DNA of 64,000 bases from Hirsutella rhossiliensis (lineage: Eukaryota; Ascomycota; Sordariomycetes; Hypocreales; Ophiocordycipitaceae). Each line of letters opens with the position of its first letter. The stretch's first letter is position 1. Both the position numbers and the translations under genes were made by a program. This document shows, piece by piece, positions 46,891 through 59,500 of this stretch. The notes beneath the pieces were generated by a model. That model was given only the letters and a program-made list of their open reading frames with translations. It ran no database searches and had not been told where the DNA came from. The DNA lies in the NCBI RefSeq assembly GCF_020360975.1, contig NW_025408667.1:992001-1056000 (forward strand), in the 5' to 3' direction.

Positions 46891-47727
46891 CTAGGAGGTA
46901 TCTCGTAGTTATAAAAGTAAGGTAGTATAACCCTTAAAGGAGCTTATTAGAGATTAACGAATTAAATTATTAGCCCTATTCTTTGCTCTTTATTTTACTA
47001 TATATATACGCCTTATATAAGGAAAGCCTACTAATTTACCTTATAAGGTAGGAAAAGTAAGATATTATAATACTTCTAAGCTCTATCTAAGTATCGATTT
47101 ATAAATTATATAGTACTAAGCGTAGTTTCGTTTCTTATTTATATAAAGGTAGCTAGGTACCTTAACTATAGTTTATAGTTAGTATATAATTAAGGGTATA
47201 AATATAGTTTAGAGCTACTATTTATAATACGCCTTATACTTAGCTCTATCCTATCCCTTTACTTATAAGGCGTTATTAAAAACTAAACTACTAGTATAGA
47301 TATTTATTTATCTAGCTATTATACTATCTTTCCTAATACTTCTTTTAACTATATAATTTATTTAGTCTTAACTATATACTTTACTCTTTAAGAGACGATA
47401 TTATAAGCTAAATTTCCTCCTTTTAGCTCCTCTATATATTCGAAAAGTTCTTTAGCTACCTAGGAGTAGCCCGACCTCTACTTTAACGGCACCCTAGCCG
47501 CTTAATAGTCTTATTTTTAGGACGATAGTAAGAATAATTAAAGGGTTTTAGTTAGTACTATAAGCGAGTTAAATATTATAAGTAAGCGTAACCCTAAGAT
47601 AGTATATATTAAAAAGTATTTTATAGTAATTATTTTAAAGTTAATAGTAGTTTATATTACTATTAGTACTTTACCTATAGCTATTTCCTTTTACTAAGTA
47701 TCCTAAGTTTAAGTAATATATAGATAC
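46890..47727. repeat. RIP-mutated sequence at the left edge of block 2
   Basis: TA-rich and TG/CA-poor, with no recognisable domain on either strand. It ends where a G-family LTR starts. Confidence 0.55.
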
Positions 47728-49471
47728 TATAAGAGTCTTTAACTATTATAGGTAATAGGCTTAATCTATAGCCTAAGCTATATAGTTATATATTAAGGGC
47801 CGGATCCTATATATATAGGGGCGGGCTAGCCGTATATAAAAGAGCTCTATATAGCTTATTAATATTATCCTATAGACGGCACCTATATATACGCCTCTAC
47901 CTACTCTATAATAGTATAAGCTATTAACTAATAGACCTAATAGACATCTCCTTAGAAAGGGTGCCGCCTCCTTAAGGGAGCACCCTACTACCCCTTAGGC
48001 GGATAGGAAGTATCGTAGCTATCCTAGAAGCGATTAGAGGCGCGACGGCTAGCGAGAAGATTAAGGTTCTCGCTATACTAAGGGAGCTATCTATAAGACT
48101 AGCGTTAACCCTTATAACCTCCGCAACGCCGGCTATAGCGGCGGTACTACTAACGCGGAAGCTACTCCTTTAACCGACTTAGGATAGTAAGCCTAAGTCC
48201 TTTTACTTCTTCCTTAGCCGGCTATAGACTAAGTTTATAATAAATAAGAAATAGGGCCTAAATAGCTATCGCGATATAGCGTAGTATTTGCTCCTTTATA
48301 TACTACTAGAGCCCTAAATATAGCGGATTTTTAGATTCTAGGATAAGGGCGGCCCTAGGGGTAAACGCGACCTATAGGACTTCTTTTAATACTTTATATA
48401 TATATTCGGCAACGTATAAGAGCGGGAGAAGGCGTAGGATAAGCTATAGACCTTTAGGTAGAGGGATAAGTAGACCTTTAGCGAATTCCTCCCTAACTTT
48501 AAGGAGACGCTCTTATAAGTAGTAGGAACTATAGTATAGGAAGATAGCGTAAAGCTTATATAGTTATAGAACTTAATTACGCTAGCCTTATAAGAGCTAC
48601 TTATCCTTATAATTATACCCGCTAACTATAGTAAGTATATAAGCCGGTTAATAAAGGTAGTATAAAGCTATAAGTAAACGCTGCGTTTTTAAAGGCTTTA
48701 TAAGCGTATACTATATAGCGGCGATAGGATTACCGCCCCTTTATAAGAAGACTAGCTAACTATCGATACTAATAAGGATACTTTAATATCGGCTACTTAT
48801 ATAGACTAAACTAAGTAAGGTAGGAAGCTATTATTAACTACCCCTTATACTATCTTATACTCTAAGTAGTAGGCGAAGTAGGTAATAAGTAAGGAAATTA
48901 AGAAGAGGAAGGCGAACGGCCGCTACCTATATTATAGTATATCTATATACTTTATATTAAAGTGCCCCTTCCTTTTAGCTAAGCGGCCTATAGCGGTCTA
49001 AGTAGCGAAAACGGAACCGCTCTTTACCTTAGATAATAAAAAGGACTCTATTCCCCTAGGCCTAAAAGGGAAAGAGTAGCTCTAAAGTAAAGATAGGTTT
49101 TAGAGCCTTAATTACTAGTACTAGTAAAAGAGAAGGAGGAATTATCCGCTTATATAAAAGAGGAGCTTACTTTAATATAAGTTATAATTAATAACTCCTT
49201 ACTAGTCGCTACCCTTATAGATAAGGGCTACTAGTACTATACTATAGTTAATAAGGCGCTTATATAAGAGATATAAGTACTAGTAAAAAAGATCGCCCTT
49301 AAGCGAGTAAAGGGCGCCTTAAGCGTAATAGAAGGTATAGAAATTAAGGGTATTATATAGCTAGCTATAAAGGTCGACGGTTACTATAAGCTTATTATAG
49401 CCTATATAATACCCTAACTAGAGTTTCCCTTAATCCTTAGGAAACCTTAGTTATTATATATAGAGTTATAC
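47728..49471 (+). mobile_element. Plus-strand G-family Gypsy element, cut after protease
   Basis: The 5' LTR (47,728-47,913) is the reverse complement of the LTRs at 56,539 and 63,237. Gag follows; 47,960-48,200 matches 62,960-63,200 in inverse orientation. The protease region is near 49,200-49,240 (ATLIDKG, then a stop). Sequence matches the minus-strand G element up to about 49,471, at the position equivalent to 61,690 there, and stops at the LTR of element Y. Y probably inserted here, so the rest of this copy should resume beyond the right end of the window. Confidence 0.88.
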
Positions 49472-49710
49472 TATAACGACTAGTATTATTCCTAAGGGAT
49501 AAACCTATTAAGGGGTTTATATTAGTAGATATAATAAGGCGTGGTCTAAGCAATAATAAGTATATTACGTTAGTAATAAGTTAGAGGTCGTAGACCGTAG
49601 ACTATAACTAGGTAATTAGAATTAAAGATAAATCGTAATAAAGATCTATATTAAAAGCTAGAGAGCTATCTATCTAAAGAAGTAAAAGTAAGTAGCTATA
49701 TATACCTATA

Positions 49711-50714
49711 GAGACTATCCTTAGATTATAGGCCTAGCTATAATCCTTAATATTAGATCGTATAGAGCGTAGTAATCTTATTAATCCTAGATTACTTAGA
49801 TCTTTATAATCCCCTCGATCCTATATCTATTAGATAGTCGTGCTAACTATTTATTTATTAGACTATATTACGTACTTAATATAGTCGACCGTTAGCGGCT
49901 TAGTAGCTATAGTTATAATACGATATCTCCCCTCCTTTTAGTCTTATCCGTAAGACCTACTATAGCTACCTTAGCCGCTATATATAAATATACCCTTATC
50001 GCGTCGTACGTAAGTATATTATTCCTTATCTCTTTATCCTTTCGGGATATACTACTAATAGTATATCTAGTCGTATACTAAAAAATTATTCCTAAAAAGC
50101 CTTTAAGCGCGCTACTCTTACTAAATATATCGACTTAAGTAGAGATCCTACCGATATACCGTGCACTTAATACTTTAAAGCAAAGAAGATAAATTATTAG
50201 ATAGCCGAAAATTCTTCGCGCTATAATAATTATATTACTAGTAGTCGTCCCTATTATAATAGTATTTTAGTAGCCTCTTCTTATAGGTATCTTTTAATTC
50301 TTTCTATATATAGTAGCTAATATATTTCTTTTAGTAACTAAATTATTAGCAGAGTAGCGTAGGCTATATTCTAAAAAAGAGGAAGCTAGGGAAGCCTTAT
50401 TAAAGCTTTAGGCATAGCTTATAAATCTTTAGTTATAAATATCTATCGCTATTAATCGTTTAGCTTATATCTAGAAGATTTAGAATTATATAAAGGAAAA
50501 GAGTTCTAAGTTATTTCGTCGTAGTATCTAAAAAGTAGATACTAAGGATAGCGTTATACCTACGCTCGATATATATAAGTATTAGGTAGTAAATAACTTA
50601 TAATCGTTAGGCGTTCTTAATAAGGCGAATTAGTCCTTATTTAGTATTAGTAAGGAGTTTATAGATCTTAGTCCTTTAATCCCTCTTAAACCTTCTAATA
50701 AAATTATTAAAGTA
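49711..50714 (+). pseudogene. Antisense gene-like region next to the 3' LTR of element Y
   Basis: On the strand opposite to the element's pol, the frame through 50,162-50,700 is open except for RIP-type stops. Near 50,162-50,255 the residues that RIP would turn from Cys to Tyr, plus one intact Cys, fall in the order C-x2-Y-x7-Y-x8-Y-x2-Y-x6-Y, close to a Zn(II)2Cys6 spacing. A Lys/Glu/Arg-rich helical stretch follows (SKKEEAREALLKL). The function is unknown; a DNA-binding or gag-like role is possible. A related but more damaged region occurs at 11,314-12,247. Confidence 0.5.
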
Positions 50715-53700
50715 GAGAACTATAGTAGGTTAAGTGCTTAAGTAGTTCCTAGGTATTTTCCTTTAGTCTATATCCTTTTTACTTAATAAGGTATTCTTAT
50801 TACTAACCTTATTTTCTTATATTTAGTATTTATTCTACTTTATATTTTTAATCGTTATTAACTTCGATTTTTTCCTATAGTTTAACGTTTTATAGCGCTA
50901 GTTTTAATAATAAGATATAAAATATTAGGTATATCTATATTATTATTAGTAGCGAAAGTTTATAGTTAACTTTTAAAATAGTTTTCTTAACCTTAAACGG
51001 TCTAAGTTTCTTAAAATCTAATTTATTACTTAGTCGTTTTATTTTAATATTTCGTTATATAAGGTAGACTATATCTCCCTCTTAAAAGATTAGTCCTTAT
51101 AATCTTTTCCGATTATAGTAAGTAGATATTTATTCTTTAATAAATTAAAGTTCTTATTATATTTCTTTATATAATTTTTATAGCTAATCTACTTATAGTA
51201 TCGCTTATTCTACTTATAGTCCTTATTAAGTAACCTTAAATACTTCTAGGTTATATCTATAATTAGTATATACTAGTAAGAGCTTAGTTATTTTTATAAC
51301 TAAGCTATTATAAGCTAGTTACGCTATTAGTAGCTATTTAACTTAATTGTTTTATTCGTAGCTAATATAGTATCGTAAATATTATTTAAGCGTTTAGTTA
51401 AGTCGTTCCGTTTATCTATCTATTTATAAGTAATAAGCTATACTAAGCTTATATTTTATCCTTAATTATACTATAAGAGCTTACTAAAACTTAGCTATAA
51501 ATATACTTCCTTTATTAAAGATAATCTTATTTAGTAGTCCGTAATTACTAATAATTATTCGTAGGAATATGTATACTAGCTCTTTTATATTACTTACTTC
51601 TTTATATAGTAAAAAGTATTTATACTTTATTAATCTATCGGTAATAACGAATATACTATTATACTTAACGTTAGTTATAGGTTCTTTTAATAGTATTAGC
51701 TTTATAATATAGTTAAAAGCTATTAAATCCTATAGTTTCTTTAATACTAATAGCGGTTATAATTCTCTATATAGTTTATATCGTTTAGCTTTACTTTATA
51801 TATAAAGTTTATATTCTTTAATAACTTATTATATTACTTCTTTAAGCTATAAGAAGTTATATTATCGTTTAATCTATTTTATTATTTTTTAGATTCCTTA
51901 GTATCTATATATTAGATATTTATATATATCTTATATAACTTTATCTTATAATTCTAGTAGTATTTAGATTTTATTTTTATATATTAGAACTTCTAAATAT
52001 CCTATATTGTATCCGTTTAGTACTTTATATTTTTTTATTTATTTTAGGATCTTTTAATAAGTTAAGTTATTAAGTTATACTTTAAATATTATATTTAGCT
52101 ATTATTACTAGTAGTTCCCGTTTTCGTTGATTTCTAAGAGCTATCCTTTTACTATAGGTGCCCTTATATCGTAGTTACTTCGTTAACTAAGGGTATTAGC
52201 TTAACCGTTTTCTATTCCTTTTCTATAGATTATTTTATAGTCGAATTCTAATAAGTATTTAGCCTATTAAATCTATTATCCGTTTAACTATTATATTATT
52301 ATAAAATATAAGATATTCTTATAGTCTATATAGACCTTAACTTTATATTTACTTCTAAGAAGGTAGTATTAAAATTCCTTAAAAGCTTAAATAATTATAA
52401 GGAATTCTTTATTATAGATAGGGTAATTAAGTTCTACGCTATATAGCTTTTTTAAGTAGAATATAATTAGTCGTAGTCTTTCTTTATTATCTTTTTATCC
52501 GATTTATACTCTTAAAGTAAAGTTTAATATATTAGTTTTAAGTTCGATTTATCGTTTTAAATTAAAGGTAGTTAAGACTAGTTCTTATATAATTATAGTC
52601 TTAATATATTTAAAAGCTTCGTTAGCTTTATCGTCCTATATAAATTCTTTTTCTTTCTTTATTAAGTCGTATAATAGTACTATAATCTTTCCGAAATCTT
52701 TAATAAATTATTAGTAGTAATTTATAAATCCTAGGAAACTTTATATATCCTTAACGTTTTTTAGCGTTAGCTATTTTTTAACTAAGTTAATCTTATCTTA
52801 TTATATATATATCTCTCTTAGTAAGATTATATATCTAAGGAAGTCTACTTCTTATATATAGAACTTACTTTTCTTTAGTTTAACTAGTAACTTTATATTC
52901 TAAAGTATATAAAGTACCTTATAGACGTATTCCTTATATTCTTCTAGGGTATCTAAAAAGATTAAGATATTATCTAGATATACTACTATAAAGATATCTA
53001 AGTATTCGCGTAGGATATTATTAATTATCTATTAAAAGGTAGCTAGTATATTTATAAGTTTAAATAGTATTACTAGATATTTAAATAGTCTAAATTTCGT
53101 TTTAAAAGCTATTATTTATTCGCGTCCCTTTTTTATATATATTAAGTTATAAGCGCCTTTAAGGTTAAGGGCTATAAACTATTTTTTACTATATAGTCGA
53201 TCTTATAGTTCCGATATAAGTAGTAATAGTATTTAGTCCTTTATTATAATATCGTTTAAGCGTCTATAATTAATAACTAGTTATAGCTTACCGTTTTTCT
53301 TTAGAATAAATATAACTAGATAGCTTACTTTAGATATTAATATTTATATATATCCTTTTTATAGATTCTCGTTAAGGTAGTCGTATAGCGTTTATAGTTA
53401 CTTTTCGTTTAAGTTATAGATTTTATAAAACGTCGGCGTTATTCTATCCTTAAGATAAATTTCGTAGTCCTATTAGCTATATTTAAGTAACCCTATCTTA
53501 AGTTCTTCCTTAAAGAGTTTATTATATTTTTAGTATTCTTAAGAGATATTCTTTATTTTATCTTATAGGCTTTATTCTTTCTTTTAAGAGCTAGTTTCTC
53601 TTAACTTAAGCTCTTTATTAATTTATTTAAGGTCTTTCCTTAAAGTAATAATAACTCTTTAGATCTTTATATTATATCCTTTATTCTATTTATATTAGAT

Positions 53701-56538
53701 ACTAGGTTATATAGCCGTATTAGTTAGTATATAGGTTTTATTAGTCGATTTTATTATATCCGCTAGTTTAGTTACTATTTTCGTTTATATTACTAAAGCC
53801 TATAATAATTTACTTAAACGGTTATCCTTTTTATCTTATTTAGTAGCTAAATTATCGTAAAATTTTACTTTCTCTTAAATCTATTAGTCCTAGAAACTTA
53901 TATCTTTATTTTAACGTAGCTAGCTAGTTTCTAGTTAATTAATAGGTTGCTCTCCTATAGCTATAGAAGTCTTAATATAAGGTCGTATTCTTTAATATTT
54001 ATAATATCGAAGTTAACTTATTCGTTATAGCCTTAAATATTAATATTAAGGTAATTAATCTCTATATTAATAATTTTATTATTATAGTTAAAGGCCTCTC
54101 TTTTAATATTCGTAAGTTTATATAGATCTATCTTATATCTTTATATAAGTCGGTAATAATTAATAACTCTAAGTAAAATATAGTTACCTATCGCGCTATA
54201 GTCTAAAAGTATATATATATAATATCCTATAATTTAGATATCTAATACTATTTAGTCGCTATAGCTTACCGTTACTATATATAGGGTCCTTAGATCTTAT
54301 TATATTATACTAGTCTATAGCCCTTTTATAGATAGTATACCTTATTTTTTACTTAGTCCTTATTTATTTTATTTAAGTATTCTTCTTCGATTTATTATTA
54401 ATATTATTTCTTTATATTTTCGTTGCATAGTATTATATTAAGGCTTAAGAGACTAATTTCTTATAGCTAATTAAAGATTTCTTATTTCTTAACGCTATAT
54501 TATTTATATTATACTACTTCGTAGTTAATTATATATTATATTTCGTAATTCTATTTATTTTCGTACTAAAGGTTAAGTTTTCGTTTTATATCTTTTTATT
54601 TTTTACGTAGTATTTCTATATTAGTTCTTCCTTAGTCGAATATAGCTTATAGCCTTTATATATATTACTAATAATCTTTTAGTATACTATTATATTATTT
54701 ATACTATACTTATACTTTTTTATATTTATAAACTCTATAGTTTAGGTATATATATTCGTTATAATCTTCTTTATTATATTTAACTTATTATATAAGTCTT
54801 TAAAAGATTAAGGGTTTAGATATCTTAAAGCGAGTAGCGTTATACTATTCTTTTATTTTAGTATATTTATAGATTTTATATATCTTTAAAAGATATCTTA
54901 CTAATAAACCGTAATTATCGCGGTATTTAAGTAGCGTGCTATAATTAGGTTCTAATAATATAACTTAGTTGTTTAGGTAGCGTTAATCGATTTTCTAGTA
55001 GTTTAGTTTTATACTTAAGTAGGGTTTCGAAAGTACTTATCCCTTAAACCTAACTAAGAAAGCGTTATATTATACCTTTATCTAAAAGTATATTATATAA
55101 TCTAGGTAGATATATAATATCTATAAAATATACTTATAGTACTTATAAGTAAGTAGTATTTATAGATTATCTTTAAATTCTCCTTATAGTTATTATTCTT
55201 ATTATAAAGCTATAAAGGTATCGACTATAGTAATAGCTATAGTATAGTCTCCTTTATATAGTACCGGTTAATATCGAATTAATATAGCTTATTAGTTTTC
55301 TATAAGAATTTAAGGTATTTATTAGGTTTTAATTTTAAGTATTTCTTTAAATTCTTTAAAGTATAGAGCGTATTCTTTAGTTATAGTATTTTCCCTTAAT
55401 AGTAAGGGTAGTAGTATAAGTTTATTTTTATCTTTTATTTTTTTAGGTATTTCTTATTCTTTAAAGCTTATATCGTTAATACTTTATTATTCCTCCTTAG
55501 GTTATTATCTAAGTTTTATAAGTATAAGGGCTATATCTATATCTTCTTTATTATATTATTTATAGACTACCTATCGTTATTATCGATTTTTATTTTATAT
55601 ATCTTCTTAGAATTATTTACCGTTCTTTTTAATTTAGTCTTAAAAGACTCCTTTAAGATAAAGGTATTCTAGTTCTATAAATTTAACTTATTTCTATATT
55701 TTAAGATCCCTTTATTATATTATTATAAGGGTTTTCTTTAGTAGCTTTAGGAACTATCTAGTACTATTTTTATCGCTTAAGTATACTATATATTTATTAT
55801 TATAGTATATAGTCTAACTAAGGAGTTTATACTTTAGTTCCTATCTATTAATAGCGTTTAGGTATTTCTTACCTTCTAGGGCTAGTACCTAGTAGGTTTT
55901 CTTCTCCTTATAAGGTTATCTATATTCTTTAAAGTAATATCTAAGTTTCCTATAGTTAAAATACTTTCCTTTACTTTTCTATATTATATCTAGATCTATC
56001 CTATTTAAGTTAGTTATATAGGCGTAGGTAATAAGAGTTTCGCGCTTTTTCTTATAGTTAGCGCGTTAGCTAAAGTTATTTCTATAAGAAGGGTTCTAGT
56101 TTCCTCTTTTTTATTTCTTTTCTTAGCGTCGCGTATACTATCTATCGTCGATTTATACTACTACAGTAATATAGTCTAAGAGGTTATTAAGTCGATTTTC
56201 CTTATAGAGCTCGTCCTTAACTTCTTCTTTAAGCTTATCGTAGAATCGTAATATAAGGGGTTTATTATCTTAATTAAGCTTTAAGGTAACTTAACGGAAC
56301 TTTATAGTATAATCTAATACTAAGATCCTTTATTAGAGTTCTTAGAGTTTCTATTTAGCTTTTTATTCCTTATTAGTTATTCTAAATACCTTTATAATAG
56401 CTTCTTCGAATCCTTAGAAACTAATAAAGACTTTATTTATTTTATTATCTTATCGCGCTAGTTAGTTATTAAGAAAGTCCCTTATAATAGGTCTAAACTA
56501 AGTAAGTACTATTCTAAATAAGTAATTTCCTATATAGA

Positions 56539-59500
56539 TATTACGGAGTAGGTAGAGGCGTGCGCGTAGGTGCCGTCCGTAGGATAATGTTAATAAGCTA
56601 TATAGAGCTCTCCTATACGCGGCTAGCCCGTATATATACGTACGGGATCCGGCCCTCCGTACGTAACTATACGGCTTAGGCTATAGCCTAAGCCTATAAC
56701 CTATAATAGTTAAAGACTCTTATATAATGCCCTCCCTCGAGCGTAGCGCGGCGTTGCCCTATTAACGGCTTCCGCACTATAGGGCCCGTGCCGCTAGCTC
56801 TACCCTGCCCTTTTCCGTTAATCGTGCTAGCCCTACTAGCCCTATTATCCCCGCGCCTATTAGCCCGGGCAGCCGGAACCGGGCTCTATACTTATTAGCC
56901 GGCTGGCCGTTTAAATAGGGGCGCAACCTATTATATGCGCCCCTAGGTAGCCGGCGGCCGGCCCGGACCTACGTAAGCCTTAGGTTGCCCGTCCCCTCGG
57001 CCTTAGGCAGCCTCCTCTACCTAGGGGTATATAAGGCGGCATCCCCCCCTTCCTCCTTCTTTTCCTTCTCCTCCTTCTTTAACCGTAGTAGTAGTAGTAA
57101 TAGGTAAGTTCCGCTCTACCTAGGGCGTTAGTTCGTTCCTAGCTATACGGGCCGCTTTATTAACGTATACTTATAGTAATAGCCGTAGTAGCAATAATAG
57201 CCCTAATAATAATAACTTTAACTAGTAAGTTCTCCGCCTTATAGAGCGGGAGGCCGTAATCCGTAATGCTAACTTCCGCGATAGATATATCTGCCTCCCC
57301 CTCTCCCGCTTCCTCCTTCTCGGAGCGTGCGGAGTCGTTCGTCGACGCCGTGCTAGGCACGGCCGACGACGGCTCCGCCGCTGCCGCTGCTCCTGCCCGC
57401 GCCCCCGCTCCTGCCCGCGCGACCGCGCCCACCGCCGCCGCCTCTGCCTCTGCTGCGCTGGCCGCCCTCACGTCGCCCTTCCGGGTGACGACGCCGTCCC
57501 CGCCGCCGGCCGTGACGCCCGGCCCCTCTGCCCCCGCCTCCGCTACTGCTACCCCCGTAAGTCCGCTGCCTAGCGAGCGTGGTGGCTATTTTCCGCTAAC
57601 TTCTTAAAGCACAAACGCTAAGTGCAGGCCGGAGCCGCCCGCGCGGCCCCCTATATACGGTGCGCGTCGTAGGAGCTCCCCTACGCCGACTAAGTCGGGC
57701 GCCGCTATAGCGGCAGTTGTTACCAGTGCGCGCGTGCCGGCCGCGCCTGTGAGGCGGCGCCTCACCGCCGCCGCCGCCGCCTACCGCAATCTCCGCGCCC
57801 TCGAGCGCTAGGGCCTCGTCCCTAAGTAAGTTCCTCTTATCTAGCTCTTTTGCTTCCGCTGCTAACTCCCCCGGTACTAGGGACACTGCCTCCGTCGCCC
57901 TATCGGCGGTCCCCTTGGCCGTGCCCGCCGCCGCCCCCGCCGCTGCTGCTGGCCGGGCCCCCCCCGCCCCCGGAGCCCCCGGAGCCGCCGCTGCCGCCGA
58001 CTAGCTCGCGGGCCTAGAGGGCCGCCTAAGCGCCTTAGAGAGCGCCGCCGCCGCTAATAAGGTAGAGGAGGATAACGAGGATAAGGATAAGGATAACGAT
58101 AAGGATAAGGAGTAGGTCTAGGTAGTCTAAGGGCTCTGCCTTAAAATAAACGCTATTTTTATCTCTACTTATATAATTACGCTCGCGTTATCGTAACTAC
58201 TTACTCTACTTTACTTACTTCGTAGTCTTAGCCTAGGCTATTATCGGTAGTCCGCTAGTCCGTTATTCTTATCTACTATTTTAAATAAGGCTTTAAACTT
58301 ATCGAGGGCTATAGTTCCTATAAACTTATATATAGGTTCCTACGTAGGGTCGAGATACCCGCGCTACTTAACGAGGACCTCCTAGCGTTTCCCCTTACCG
58401 ACCTTTTTCTAGCGCGCGGCCTATATCTCTTCGACCTTAAACTCGTCCTCTCTCTCTACCTCGATTACGGGCGGTTAGGCGTCCGCTACTTCTTATCTAG
58501 GTAGCGGGTTAGAGGAGGCTCTATAAAAGAGGTCTACGTTAATCTTATTATAGACCCTTATTAAGAGACTATCGAGCTCTATAACCTACGGGCTAATAAC
58601 CCTCTATACTATAAACTTCGCGTATAGCTAGTTAAGCTTCTTCTTTAGTTATACCGACCTATAGTTACGGAGGTCTAGCTATACCTTATCTCCTACTACG
58701 AACCTATCTACTAGGGCCCTAGTCTTATTAGCGTGCCGCTCCTAATCTTACGCTGCGGCGGCTATCGCGGATTAGTAATAATCCGTAGTCTCCTATAGCT
58801 TTCGTATAAACGTAGAAGCGCGGCCCTCTAGTAACGAATTACTATACTACTCCGCTACTACGTTTATAGTAAAGGGAACTAGTAAGGGTGGTTTAAAGCT
58901 ATATATTATAAAGAAAGGGGCTATCTTAATAGAGGTATATAGTCTACTATTTAATATAAGTTAGGCCGCGGGGAGCTACCGGTCTTAGTCTACTTAGTTA
59001 TAGGCTACGATAGCTCGTAGGTAAGCCTATACCTCCTAGTTAACCCTCTCGGGCCCTCCGTTAGTCTATAGGTAATATACCGTGCTAAGTAGCTATATAA
59101 TCTAAAGTAGCTAGTATAGGTACTACTAAAAGCGGCTAGTTTAATTCGATCCCTTATCGCTTATAATAGAGGCTAGCTAGCTATATAAGCGGGCCTAGTA
59201 CTATAGGAAGCGCTCTACGTAGGACTCTATATCTATAAACGGTATCGGCTCTAATACTATAGACTTACTAAGTCGGTCCTTAATTACCTATATATAGCGG
59301 TTGCCGCCCTCTATAAGTAGGAGGTCCGTTATAAAGTCTATCTATATATACGAATAGAACTAGTTAGGCACTAGAAGCTACTTAAGTAGCCCTTTAAGCT
59401 ACGCCCTTTAGATCTTCGTATAGCTATAGATATCGTAGTTATAGAGGAAGCAACGAACGTAGTACTATAGGAGGGGCTAGTAAAAGTCCCTTATAAGGCC

